Positions 56,738 through 64,000 of a stretch of 64,000 bases of DNA are shown here, piece after piece. The stretch's first letter is position 1, and each line of letters begins with the position of its first letter. The notes below the pieces were generated by a model, which was given only the letters and a program-made list of their open reading frames with translations, ran no database searches and was not told where the DNA came from. A program made the position numbers and the translations under genes. Location: assembly GCA_000242935.3 (NCBI GenBank), contig CP007053.1:4015001-4079000 (forward strand), in the 5' to 3' direction. Source of the stretch: Opitutaceae bacterium TAV5. GTDB lineage: Bacteria > Verrucomicrobiota > Verrucomicrobiia > Opitutales > Opitutaceae.

Positions 56738-57463
56738 TTAACGACGACGGATGAAAAGCAAACCGGCGCAGGCAATCAGGCCGAGGAGAAGAGCAGCTGA
56801 TGCGGGCTCGGGGATGGCGGTCAGGGAGCCGGTGAGGGTGAAGTTGTCGAACTCAAGGTTTTGCGTGTTGCCAGCGGCCTGGATATAGATGCGAAACTCG
56901 ACCGTGGTGCCGCCGACGATGCTCTGGTAAACGGAAGACGAAAGAGGAGTGGAAAAGTCCTTTAGCGTACCGTCGGCACGGGTTGGAAGGCCATCGGCAT
57001 TCGATCCCTGAAGGAGAATCTTGTCACTCTCGTTGCCGAATCCGGTGAGGGACGAGAGGACATAAAAAGCGCGGACACTCGAGTCGGATGCGTTACCCGA
57101 ACCTGACGCGGCCTGAAGGGAGACGGAGTCGATGGAAAGCGTGTAACCTTCGGCGACCGTTAGAGAGAAGGAGAGATACGCGGCGTTGGTGAAGGTGTTG
57201 GGAAAGCTGTAGCCGGTGGTGATCGCCGTGGCGGGCGAGACGGTGATCGCCGTGGAGACATAGCTGGTGTTGTTGCGGAGGACGTTGTTGAGATTGTGGG
57301 TCCCGACGGCGGAAGCCGTGATGCCTTCGATGGCCGTACAGGATTCCAGGATGGCGCTGTTGGTGCTGCCTTCGAAATCCCACGTGACGAGCGTGGCGGC
57401 GGGAAGCGTGGCGACCGAGAGCACGACGGCGAATGCCGGAAGGAGTTTGCGGGTAATGTTCAT
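56738..57463 (-). CDS. PEP-CTERM secreted protein, paralogue of 63036-63797
   Basis: Encodes 241 residues from the ATG at 57463 (MNITRKLLPAFAVVLSVATL). The mature jelly-roll-like domain begins ATLVTWDFEGSTNSA and has the blocks LTVAEGYTLSIDSVSLQAAS and GGTTVEFRIYIQAAGNTQNL that also occur in the protein at 63036. It ends with IPEPASAALLLGLIACAGLL and RRR, the exosortase signal. Probably a surface glycan-binding protein. A palindrome at 57572-57589 lies 109 bp upstream, as it does before the paralogue. Confidence 0.9.
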   Translation of the reverse strand: MNITRKLLPAFAVVLSVATLPAATLVTWDFEGSTNSAILESCTAIEGITASAVGTHNLNNVLRNNTSYVSTAITVSPATAITTGYSFPNTFTNAAYLSFSLTVAEGYTLSIDSVSLQAASGSGNASDSSVRAFYVLSSLTGFGNESDKILLQGSNADGLPTRADGTLKDFSTPLSSSVYQSIVGGTTVEFRIYIQAAGNTQNLEFDNFTLTGSLTAIPEPASAALLLGLIACAGLLFIRRR

Positions 57464-57571
57464 ATCGATACGGGGAATGCGGTTAGGATGAATGGCGGGT
57501 GACAGCTTGTGTGCAGAAAGGAGTGCCGGAGGAAAACATGACGATGGCTGGCGCCAGGTCGAACGGTTCAT

Positions 57572-57589
57572 ATTGCACACTTGTGCAAT
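57572..57589. promoter_or_regulatory. LacI-type operator, copy 1 (AT-TGCACA-CT-TGTGCA-AT)
   Basis: A perfect 18-nt palindrome with a 2-nt centre, inside a longer conserved block (GAACGGTTC before it, CGTTGATTGT after it) that recurs at 58822-58862 and 63886-63930. It lies upstream of the PEP-CTERM gene at 57463. In the other two copies a LacI gene starts within 30 bp; here none does. Confidence 0.7.
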
Positions 57590-57738
57590 CGTTGATTGTT
57601 AGATAGTTGTGAAAACAGGGATTTTCCGGGGAACAGGCATTCTCCGGTCAGGATTACCTTCCAAATCTCTTTTTGCGTCTCAACCATCTCCGCCCGAAAC
57701 ATCGGCGGAACGTCCCCACCACTTGTTGAGGGAGAGAA

Positions 57739-58737
57739 TCACCTGGTATCGTTGCGCTTGAGCTTCTCCAGCAGAAAGCCGAACAAATCCGGCCATTTCA
57801 TGCGGGAGTAGTCATTGTTGTAGTTGATCTCGTGTTCGATTCCCGCCGCCTCGAGTTTTTCTGCCAGACCGGCGCCAAAGTTTGCCGAATGCGGCGGGTC
57901 CTTGTAAGGCTGGCCGAGGTTGGGCGGGTTGTCGTAAAAAAGCAGTACGGGCGGATCACCGGGGCTTGCCAGCGTATACGGAGAAAACCTCTGAATCCAG
58001 GGAAGCAGCCTTTCCCGCTTTTCGAGAAATTCCTGCATGCTGCCCAGTCCGAAGGCGTGGTTGCCGTACTGGATATTCGGAATCCATGCCTGCATCTGCC
58101 GGGGATCCAGCGAAGTCTGTGGGACGAATGCCAATACGCAGCGCAGGCGCGTGGACTCGCGCGAAACGGGATCGGGACTCGCCGGCTCCGCCGTATCGGG
58201 ATGAAAGGCCAGCCACAGGGCGGTGAACCCGCCGGCCGATCCCCCGCAGCCGCCGATCCGCTCCTTGTCGATGCGCCATTCATCCGCCTTGCTGCGCACG
58301 AACTGGAGCGCGCGCGCCGCATCGTCCAGGCATGCCTTCACCGGGGGGCTGATCCCTGCGGCGCTGGCATCCGGAATCAGGCGGTAGTTGATCGAAACGA
58401 CCGAAATCCCGGATTCGGTGCACTTGGCCAGAAAGTCCGGGTTGGCCTTGTCTCCGGTCATCCAGCCTCCACCGTGGATGAAAAACAGGAGCGGCGTCTT
58501 GCCGGAGTTGGCCTTGCCTGCCTGATCCGGCGTCGCTTGATAAAAATCCAGCACCTGCCGTTCGTGTTGGCCATAGGGCACATTTGCCAGAGTTGGCTTT
58601 GGCACGGCAGCGGATTCTTGCGCGTGCCCATGTGAACAAACCCCGATTATGACCGCAAGGAGTGCAGGGATGGGGAAACGGGAGCGAAGTGTCATCCGGG
58701 AAAGTATATTTCCCATTGTGATGCTTGGAGTTTTCAT
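57739..58737 (-). CDS. Secreted alpha/beta-hydrolase (esterase/lipase family)
   Basis: Encodes 332 residues from the ATG at 58737; in-frame Met codons at 58716 and 58695 are also possible, and the last gives the most regular signal peptide (MTLRSRFPIPALLAVIIGVC, cut after HGHA). Oxyanion-hole motif HGGGW near 88, nucleophile elbow GCGGSAGG with S167, and late His/Asp candidates in DPPHSANFGAGL and GIEHEINYNNDYS. It fits BD-FAE-type carbohydrate esterases that remove acetyl or feruloyl groups. It is divergent from the LacI gene at 58879, sharing operator copy 2, so it is a likely target of that regulator. Confidence 0.87.
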   Translation of the reverse strand: MKTPSITMGNILSRMTLRSRFPIPALLAVIIGVCSHGHAQESAAVPKPTLANVPYGQHERQVLDFYQATPDQAGKANSGKTPLLFFIHGGGWMTGDKANPDFLAKCTESGISVVSINYRLIPDASAAGISPPVKACLDDAARALQFVRSKADEWRIDKERIGGCGGSAGGFTALWLAFHPDTAEPASPDPVSRESTRLRCVLAFVPQTSLDPRQMQAWIPNIQYGNHAFGLGSMQEFLEKRERLLPWIQRFSPYTLASPGDPPVLLFYDNPPNLGQPYKDPPHSANFGAGLAEKLEAAGIEHEINYNNDYSRMKWPDLFGFLLEKLKRNDTR

Positions 58738-58833
58738 GCCAGGATTGTGACGGGGACAGGACGACGGCTTGCGGTCAAGGAGGAGTGTCGGGACAAAGCA
58801 TGGCAGAAGGCAGCCCAAAGTGGAACGGTTCGT

Positions 58834-58851
58834 AATGCACACTTGTGCAAT
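58834..58851. promoter_or_regulatory. LacI-type operator, copy 2
   Basis: Core TGCACA-CT-TGTGCA at 58836-58849 within the conserved block GGAACGGTTCGTAATGCACA...CGTTGATTGT. It lies 28 bp before the LacI start at 58879 and 97 bp upstream of the divergent esterase. Confidence 0.7.
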
Positions 58852-58878
58852 CGTTGATTGTCTGATGCGTGTGGAGAC

Positions 58879-59922
58879 ATGGAATCCTCGTCCGAAAGAG
58901 TCACGCTCCAACAACTGGCGCGGCGGCTGGGCCTTCATCACGGGACGGTGTCGCGGGCGTTGCGCGGGCATCCGGGGATCGCGGCGGAGACGGTGCGGCG
59001 GGTGCGCGAGCTGGCGAAAGCCCTGGGATACCAGCCGGACCCGTATCTGGCGGGTTTGTCCGCATACCGACAGGGGCGGCGGGCTCCGCATTTCACGGGC
59101 ACGCTGGCATGGGTGACGAACTGGCCGACGCGCGACGGGTGGCGGAGCAATCACGCGTTTCCGCAGTATCTCGACGGGGCGCGGCGGCGCGCGGAATCGC
59201 TGGGATACAAGGTCGAGGAATTCTGGATACGCGAGCAAGGGCGCGGCGCGGAGGCGGCGTTGCGGGTGTTGCAGGCGCGGGGTGTGCAGGGGCTGTTGCT
59301 GGTGCCGCAACCGGAGTCGCATACGCGGCTGGATGCGGATCTTTCGTGGTTTTCGGCGGTGACGTTCGGCACGACGCTGGAGGCGCCGGAGCTCAACGCG
59401 GTGACGAGCCATCCGTATCGCACGATGATTGCGTTGCTGGAGAAGTTGCGCGAGCTGGGTTATCGGAGGCCGGGATTGGCGGCGTCGTGGTTTCACGAGG
59501 AGCGGGTCAACCGGATGTGGTCGGCGGGGTTCTGGGCGTACGAGGCGGAGCGCGGCCGGCGGCGGGGCGTGGTGCCGCCGTTGCTGATGGAGCGGCTGGA
59601 TGGCGGGGACGAAAGGGGGTTTTTCGGGTGGTTGCGCAAGCACCGTCCGGAGGTGGTGATCGCCACGGATCACGGGAAAGTGCGCGCGTGGCTGGAGGGA
59701 GCGGGTTGGAAAATCCCGGAGGAAATCGGGTTGGTGCCGCCGATCACGTCGGATAACTCGTGGTTTTCCGGGATGAACGAGAATGGTCCGGTCATGGGGG
59801 CGGCGGCGGTGGACCTGCTGGTGAGCATGCTGCACCGCAACGAGCGCGGCGTGCCGGAGCATCCGCAGCGGGTGATGATCAAGGCGACGTGGGTGGAGGG
59901 GAAGAGCGTGCGAGGGCAGTGA
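58879..59922 (+). CDS. LacI family transcriptional regulator
   Basis: Encodes 347 residues from the ATG at 58879 (MESSSERVTLQQLARRLGLH); an upstream in-frame codon at 58858 overlaps the operator block. HTH at residues 9-28 (TLQQLARRLGLHHGTVSRAL), hinge GYQPDPYLAGLSAYRQGR, then the sensor domain with VEEFWIREQGRGAEAALRVL and TDHGKVRAWLEGAGWKIPEE. It shares subfamily features with the LacI at 41197, and its first 19 residues match the partial LacI at 63944 at most positions. Operator copy 2 just upstream suggests autoregulation and control of the divergent esterase. Confidence 0.92.
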   Translation: MESSSERVTLQQLARRLGLHHGTVSRALRGHPGIAAETVRRVRELAKALGYQPDPYLAGLSAYRQGRRAPHFTGTLAWVTNWPTRDGWRSNHAFPQYLDGARRRAESLGYKVEEFWIREQGRGAEAALRVLQARGVQGLLLVPQPESHTRLDADLSWFSAVTFGTTLEAPELNAVTSHPYRTMIALLEKLRELGYRRPGLAASWFHEERVNRMWSAGFWAYEAERGRRRGVVPPLLMERLDGGDERGFFGWLRKHRPEVVIATDHGKVRAWLEGAGWKIPEEIGLVPPITSDNSWFSGMNENGPVMGAAAVDLLVSMLHRNERGVPEHPQRVMIKATWVEGKSVRGQ

Positions 59923-60124
59923 TCCCCGGCTGGCCACTGGCCGCCTTGGGCACGCGACGCGGGGTCGATGGGGGCGCCGCGTGTCTTGTCGACGGCGAAA
60001 GCAGGCAAACTTTCGCCCGATCGCGCCGCGCGATAACGTAAGGGAATCACAGGGAGCGACAATCCCGGGGTAGTTGCATTGAGACAAACCCCGGGACATT
60101 ACTGCATGACCAACGCCCACACCT

Positions 60125-60778
60125 ATGATCAAACCACTTCTTGCCTGTCCCGTTTTTGCGGTCGCCTTGTTCGCCGCCGGCTGCTCCTCCGCCTACTACA
60201 ACACGTTGGAGAAATTCGGCTACGCCAAGCGCGACCAGTTGGTAGACCGGGTGGACAAGGCCCGGGAGGCCCAGTCGGAGGCGAAGGAGCAGTTCGCCAG
60301 CGCGCTTGACCAGTTCCTGGCGGTGACGAAGGCCGACGGGGGCGAACTTCAGCGCAGATACGAGTCGCTGAATCGCGAATACAAACGAAGCGAGGAGCGC
60401 GCGGGTGAGGTGCGTTCCCGGATCGACGCCGTGGAGAGCGTGGCCGATGCGCTTTTCAAGGAATGGCGGCAGGAGATCAGGCAATACACCAACGACACGT
60501 TGCGGACCGAAAGCCAGCGGCAGCTCGACACGACGCGGCGCAGCTACGACAACGTGATCCGGTTGATGCGCCGCGCCGCGGGGCGGATGGACCCGGTGCT
60601 CGCGACGTTCCGCGACCAGGTGCTGTTTCTGAAGCATAACCTGAACGCCCGCGCCCTCGCTTCGCTTGACTCGACCAATCGCGAGCTTCAGGCGGACATC
60701 TCGCGGCTCATCGCCGACATGGAGGCGTCGATCCGGGAGTCGGAGGCGTTTATCAAAAACCTGCAAGCCGGCCCGTAA
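60125..60778 (+). CDS. DUF2959 lipoprotein
   Basis: Encodes 217 residues. Lipoprotein signal MIKPLLACPVFAVALFAAGC, lipobox AAGC with Cys20. The mature start SSAYYNTLEKFGYAKRDQLV then DRVDKAREAQSEAKEQFASA is the diagnostic opening of DUF2959. The rest is almost wholly helical with charged heptad-like patterns, so a periplasmic coiled coil is expected. Function of the family is unknown. It stands alone between the LacI gene and a convergent pseudopilin and has no visible link with glycan use. Confidence 0.92.
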   Translation: MIKPLLACPVFAVALFAAGCSSAYYNTLEKFGYAKRDQLVDRVDKAREAQSEAKEQFASALDQFLAVTKADGGELQRRYESLNREYKRSEERAGEVRSRIDAVESVADALFKEWRQEIRQYTNDTLRTESQRQLDTTRRSYDNVIRLMRRAAGRMDPVLATFRDQVLFLKHNLNARALASLDSTNRELQADISRLIADMEASIRESEAFIKNLQAGP

Positions 60779-60835
60779 GGCGCCCGCAGACACCGGGCCG
60801 GCGGATGCGGATGCTTCCCTGTCCACGTAAACGAG

Positions 60836-60850
60836 GAGGCCGTCGGCCTC
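60836..60850 (+). terminator. Short hairpin downstream of the DUF2959 gene
   Basis: GAGGCC-GTC-GGCCTC, a perfect 6-bp stem 57 nt after the stop, without a T-run. Weak candidate. Confidence 0.3.
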
Positions 60851-60974
60851 GTGGCCGATTCCGATCTTTGCGTGAACCTGGAGAGCGGGAAGAGACGCTG
60901 GCCGGGCGAGACGCGAGGTGTGGTTGGGTGATGGAGACTGTTTTCCGGGGGGGGGAGTCCTGGGCGGGGCGGGG

Positions 60975-61724
60975 TCAGTAGGGCCAGTAGTAGTTGCGGT
61001 TGCGCATCTCGCCGGGTTTGAAGGCGCGCACGCTGCCATCGAGAAACACCGCCTGGCAGAGGCCGTTGTGACGGTAGCGGAAATAACCGGCGCTGGCGTC
61101 GTCATCGGCATCGGGGTCCGTGGCGGGGGAAAGGATGGCGTCGGGGTTGGACGGGATGGGGCGGGCGTTCCAGATAAAACCGTGGGATGCGCTTTTGGAG
61201 GACAAGGAGGAAATCTGGGCTCCATCGCCAAAAAAGATGATCTGCGAGCGGTCGGGGACGGCGTCGAGGCGGGGTTCGGGCGTGGTGGCGTTGACCGCGG
61301 CAAGGGTCTTGTTGATGGAGTAGGTGAATCTCGGATACTTGATGCGCGCCGGCACCGGGATTTGCGAGGCGGGACAAATGAAGAGGGGTAGCGTGGCGGT
61401 CGATCCCTGGTCGCCGGTTTCGCCTCCGGCCCAGGGGCGGAGCAGCCAGTTGTAGCCTTTGTCCTGGTCGTCGCCGCGGTAGGGAAACAGTCTGCCGCGA
61501 TTTTCCTCCACATAAAGGAGACCGGCGACGCCGAGTTGCCGGAGGTTGCTGCGACAACTCGCGGCGCGGGCGGTGGAGCGCACTTTGGAAACGGTGGGGA
61601 TGATGATCGCCGCGAGGATGCCGATGATGGCGATCACGGTCAGGAGTTCGACCAGAGTGAATCCGCGCACGACGGATGACAGGCGGGCGGACCGGAGACG
61701 GGGGATTTTGTGTGTGGGGTTCAT
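60975..61724 (-). CDS. Pseudopilin-like protein with H-X9-DG C-terminus
   Basis: Encodes 249 residues from the ATG at 61724 ([20 protein letters not shown]), then [20 protein letters not shown] (V for the usual I), [20 protein letters not shown] and the exact H-X9-DG ending ([20 protein letters not shown]). The start overlaps the stop of the upstream secreted-protein gene by 4 bp, so the two are translationally coupled. Last gene of the unit PEP-CTERM > helical protein > pseudopilin. Confidence 0.92.
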   Translation of the reverse strand: MNPTHKIPRLRSARLSSVVRGFTLVELLTVIAIIGILAAIIIPTVSKVRSTARAASCRSNLRQLGVAGLLYVEENRGRLFPYRGDDQDKGYNWLLRPWAGGETGDQGSTATLPLFICPASQIPVPARIKYPRFTYSINKTLAAVNATTPEPRLDAVPDRSQIIFFGDGAQISSLSSKSASHGFIWNARPIPSNPDAILSPATDPDADDDASAGYFRYRHNGLCQAVFLDGSVRAFKPGEMRNRNYYWPY

Positions 61725-63013
61725 GGTGAGGGTGGAGACGAATTCGCCAGCCGGTGGAGCGCCTTGCGCATCGCCCACGCGTTTGCGGTTCCGTTCATGT
61801 CGCTTTGCGCGCCCGCGCGGGCAACACGACGGGGAGACAGGTAGAGATCGTTGGGTGAAATGTAGTAGCGGCCGACAAAGCTGGAAAAGGCTCCGTCGGG
61901 GCACCGATAGCGGGTGAGTTCGGTCAGCGAGGTGTCGATGACGGTGCGAAACTCTTCCGGAGTGAGGGGGAGTCCGGTTTGGCGCACAAGCGCGGCCAGC
62001 ATTTCGGCGGCGTTGCGGATGAAGAAGATTTTGTCCGTCACCGGTTCACTCCGATACCAGGCGAGCGTGCTTTTCCGGAGCCGGGCGGCGAGGGGGACGG
62101 GACGACCGACGTTGTTGCAGAAGGAAACGAACTTGAACGCCCCCGAAAGGCGCACGCTCATGGAGCCTCCCCTGACGAGCCCGGTGTCGGGATTCTGGCG
62201 GGCGCGGATGTTGCGCAAGGCTTCATCGACCAGGGCGCGCTGCAAGGCGGGCTCCTGGGCGCGAATCAGGCGGGCCTGAGAGGAGAGCTGGTCGAGGGCG
62301 GTCCAGGCATTGTCCCACGGGCGCGCGTCCAGCCATTCCCGGAAGGCTTCGACCGAGGCGAGGTGCGCGGGGACCGCCGGGGTGGTGGCCGCGGCAGCGG
62401 CCGTTTTGCGCACAAACAGGAGGCCGATTCCCGCCATGGCCGGGGGAGGGGGGGCCGCCGTCACCGCCGATTTCCCGGGCCCGTGCTCTCCGGGCAACGG
62501 ATGGAGCGGTTTGGCGCCGAGATGACGGAGTCCGTTGACGGAAAAGAGAAGCGCGCGGCCCATCGTCCGCGTGCTATCTTTCATTTCCGGATACGCGGGG
62601 TCGGAAAAGTATCCGGTTTCCGGATCCTGACGCGACTGGAAGAACCGCACGAGGGCGTCTTTCCGGGTGGGGGGCAGTCCGGCCAGTTGCCCGGCGTCGT
62701 TCAGCATCAGCACCGCGAAATACGTGGACTGGATATCCGCCGCGTAGGGGTGTTCCTCGCGTTGCTGTTTCAGTCCGGTTGTTTCGAAAAAGCCGCCGGT
62801 TTTTTCGTCGGCCAGGCTGAGAATCCACGGAACCACACCGGCAAACGCGGCATCCAGGCGTTGCAGTGCGTCGGCCACCGTTGCGTCGGCTGCCGTCGCA
62901 TCGGTGGCTGGCTGCACGTTGGCGACGGCTGCGCTGGCCGCGATCCCGGCGATGAGAAATGCGGCAAGGCCGGCGCGGACGAGGGTGGTGCAACTTGGGG
63001 AATGGCCGTTCAT
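61721..63013 (-). CDS. Secreted helical (alpha/alpha-barrel-like) protein, unknown
   Basis: Encodes 430 residues from the ATG at 63013 ([20 protein letters not shown]), with a signal peptide ending near AAVANV. The mature chain reads as repeated helix pairs with turn motifs of the terpenoid-cyclase/prenyltransferase-like toroid type: [58 protein letters not shown]. Such toroids occur in both lyases and binding proteins; no catalytic residue is clear. It lies 22 bp after the PEP-CTERM gene and overlaps the pseudopilin by 4 bp. Confidence 0.82.
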   Translation of the reverse strand: MNGHSPSCTTLVRAGLAAFLIAGIAASAAVANVQPATDATAADATVADALQRLDAAFAGVVPWILSLADEKTGGFFETTGLKQQREEHPYAADIQSTYFAVLMLNDAGQLAGLPPTRKDALVRFFQSRQDPETGYFSDPAYPEMKDSTRTMGRALLFSVNGLRHLGAKPLHPLPGEHGPGKSAVTAAPPPPAMAGIGLLFVRKTAAAAATTPAVPAHLASVEAFREWLDARPWDNAWTALDQLSSQARLIRAQEPALQRALVDEALRNIRARQNPDTGLVRGGSMSVRLSGAFKFVSFCNNVGRPVPLAARLRKSTLAWYRSEPVTDKIFFIRNAAEMLAALVRQTGLPLTPEEFRTVIDTSLTELTRYRCPDGAFSSFVGRYYISPNDLYLSPRRVARAGAQSDMNGTANAWAMRKALHRLANSSPPSP

Positions 63014-63035
63014 GGCGGGGTTCCGGTCGGGAAAT

Positions 63036-63797
63036 TCAACTGCGGTCGTGGCGGGAGCGGATGCGGCAGAGGCCGGCGACGGCAAGAGCGCCGAGGGCGA
63101 GGAGGAGGGCGTTGGTGGCGGGTTCGGGAATGGGGGTGAGGGTGCCGGTAAGGGTGATGTTGCCGAAGTCAACGGACCGATCGATGGAATCGGTCTGGAT
63201 ATAGATGCGGAATTCAACTTCGGTGCCACCGGCGATGTTCTTGAAGGCGGAATCGGTGAGGGTGACGGAGTAGTCTTTCAGCCCTTCGCTGCGGATGGGC
63301 AGAGTGCCGGGGAAACCGGATTGGTTCCTCCGGTCAAAGAGAAGGACATTGGCGTAGGCACTTCCGACGGGAGCGGTGAATTGGGTGAGATCGGAAAATA
63401 CATAGAAGGCGCGATGGGTGCCGGCAGAGCCGCCAGCAGCGGCCTGAAGCGAAAGCGTGTCGATTGAGAGCCTGTAGCCCTCTTCGACCGTGAGTTTGAT
63501 GGACAGATAAGTGGCATTGGAGAGAACGGTTGAAACAGAATAGGAGGTTTGGGCAGTGCCGGGAAGCAGGGTGATGGCACGGTTGCTGCCGTAGGTATAA
63601 TAGCCGCTACCGGTTCCGGTCCCGAGATTGTTGAGTGTGATCGCGCCGGCACTGACGCCGGTGGCGATGCTGGCGGCATCGGGTTTGAGGAGGTCGCCGG
63701 TGTCTTCGAAATCGTAAGTGACGAGGGTGACAGCCGGCAGCGTGGCGGCGGCGAGGCCGGCGGCAAGGGCGAGCGTGAGGAGGCGGGCGGTGTTCAT
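63036..63797 (-). CDS. PEP-CTERM secreted protein, paralogue of 56738-57463
   Basis: Encodes 253 residues from the ATG at 63797 (MNTARLLTLALAAGLAAATL). The jelly-roll-like body (VTLVTYDFEDTGDLLKPDAA, LTVEEGYRLSIDTLSLQAAA, GGTEVEFRIYIQTDSIDRSV) matches the protein at 56738 along its length. It ends IPEPATNALLLALGALAVAG followed by RIRSRHDRS. First gene of the minus-strand unit ending at 60975 and divergent from the partial LacI gene, with operator copy 3 between them. Confidence 0.9.
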   Translation of the reverse strand: MNTARLLTLALAAGLAAATLPAVTLVTYDFEDTGDLLKPDAASIATGVSAGAITLNNLGTGTGSGYYTYGSNRAITLLPGTAQTSYSVSTVLSNATYLSIKLTVEEGYRLSIDTLSLQAAAGGSAGTHRAFYVFSDLTQFTAPVGSAYANVLLFDRRNQSGFPGTLPIRSEGLKDYSVTLTDSAFKNIAGGTEVEFRIYIQTDSIDRSVDFGNITLTGTLTPIPEPATNALLLALGALAVAGLCRIRSRHDRS

Positions 63798-63898
63798 GGC
63801 GAGAGCGTTGTTCGGATTGTTCTGGTTGCGGGCAGGACGGGGAGAAAAACGTCCGGACCAACGATGCCCGGGGAACCGGAAGAGGTCGAACGCTTCGT

Positions 63899-63916
63899 GG
63901 TGCACGCTTGTGCACC
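63899..63916. promoter_or_regulatory. LacI-type operator, copy 3 (GG-TGCACG-CT-TGTGCA-CC)
   Basis: The outer two base pairs changed together relative to copy 1 (AT/AT to GG/CC), keeping symmetry; one inner pair is imperfect. It lies 28 bp before the LacI start at 63944, exactly as copy 2 does for its LacI gene. Confidence 0.68.
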
Positions 63917-63943
63917 GGCTGATTATCTGCTGGTTACGTGATC

Positions 63944-64000
63944 ATGAATTCTGCTTCCGGGAGGGTGACCATCCAGCAACTGGCGCGGAGCCTGGGCCTG
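63944..64000 (+). CDS. LacI family regulator, N-terminus only
   Basis: Nineteen codons are visible before the window ends: MNSASGRVTIQQLARSLGL. This matches the start of the LacI at 58879 (SERVTLQQLARRLGL), including the first helix of the HTH. It is divergent from the PEP-CTERM gene at 63797. The rest lies outside the window. Confidence 0.85.
   Translation, partial: MNSASGRVTIQQLARSLGL

Noticed and set aside
57739-60132. 797-codon minus-strand frame covering the esterase plus the region opposite LacI
   Set aside because: Only the part from 58737 down is an esterase; the rest is the reverse of the LacI gene.

Overview
The window looks like a chromosome segment of a high-GC Verrucomicrobium, most likely Opitutaceae (the termite-gut or soil type). 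This rests on four PEP-CTERM proteins, seven pseudopilin-type genes or fragments with the H-X9-DG ending, LacI-regulated polysaccharide loci without SusC/SusD, and high GC in most genes. I ran no search, so the taxonomy is an inference from gene content.

Layout. 1-1734: the end of a sensor kinase and an acidic protein of unknown function. 1812-9890: a sugar uptake and catabolism block with a ribose-type ABC importer (binding protein, double ATPase, permease), an aldo/keto reductase, a FucU/RbsD mutarotase, a zinc alcohol dehydrogenase and a divergent AraC regulator. 9911-25485: one long minus-strand run probably devoted to a single glycan. It holds an autotransporter-repeat PEP-CTERM protein, a CBM-like protein, a GH36/raffinose-synthase-like enzyme, a pseudopilin, a sodium:solute symporter and two very large related secreted proteins on either side of an SGNH esterase. 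Two AACGTT-centred operators and a divergent LacI gene sit at its head. 26771-37674: a second minus-strand set (nitronate-monooxygenase-like flavoprotein, heparinase II/III-like lyase, two pseudopilins, glycerol kinase, GH130 phosphorylase, beta-helix protein, PEP-CTERM protein). 37901-46696: a second beta-helix protein, a LacI-MFS-AraC(PocR) set, a tandemly duplicated pseudopilin whose second copy is chimeric, and another heparinase-like lyase. 46797-52284: small secreted proteins around a striking multi-hairpin element, then pyruvate:ferredoxin oxidoreductase. 52285-64000: two related modules of PEP-CTERM protein, pseudopilin, secreted helical enzyme and LacI, plus an esterase, an MFS carrier and a DUF2959 lipoprotein.

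How the genes work together. A recurring unit can be read directly: a LacI-type regulator with a palindrome at its start, a single H-X9-DG pseudopilin coupled by overlap or a short gap to a secreted lyase, hydrolase or transporter, and often a PEP-CTERM surface protein. I infer that each unit handles one polysaccharide and that the pseudopilins are substrate-specific parts of a type II-like export or capture machine encoded elsewhere. PFOR suggests anaerobic or microaerobic fermentation of the released sugars.

Non-coding DNA is unusually structured: a family of roughly 100-bp inverted repeats with arms of period about 10, a 22-bp REP-like sequence (one copy inside a coding gene), three copies of a TGCACA-CT-TGTGCA operator, and a 211-bp element bounded by a perfect 35-bp inverted repeat. 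No tRNA, rRNA, CRISPR array or transposase gene was seen.
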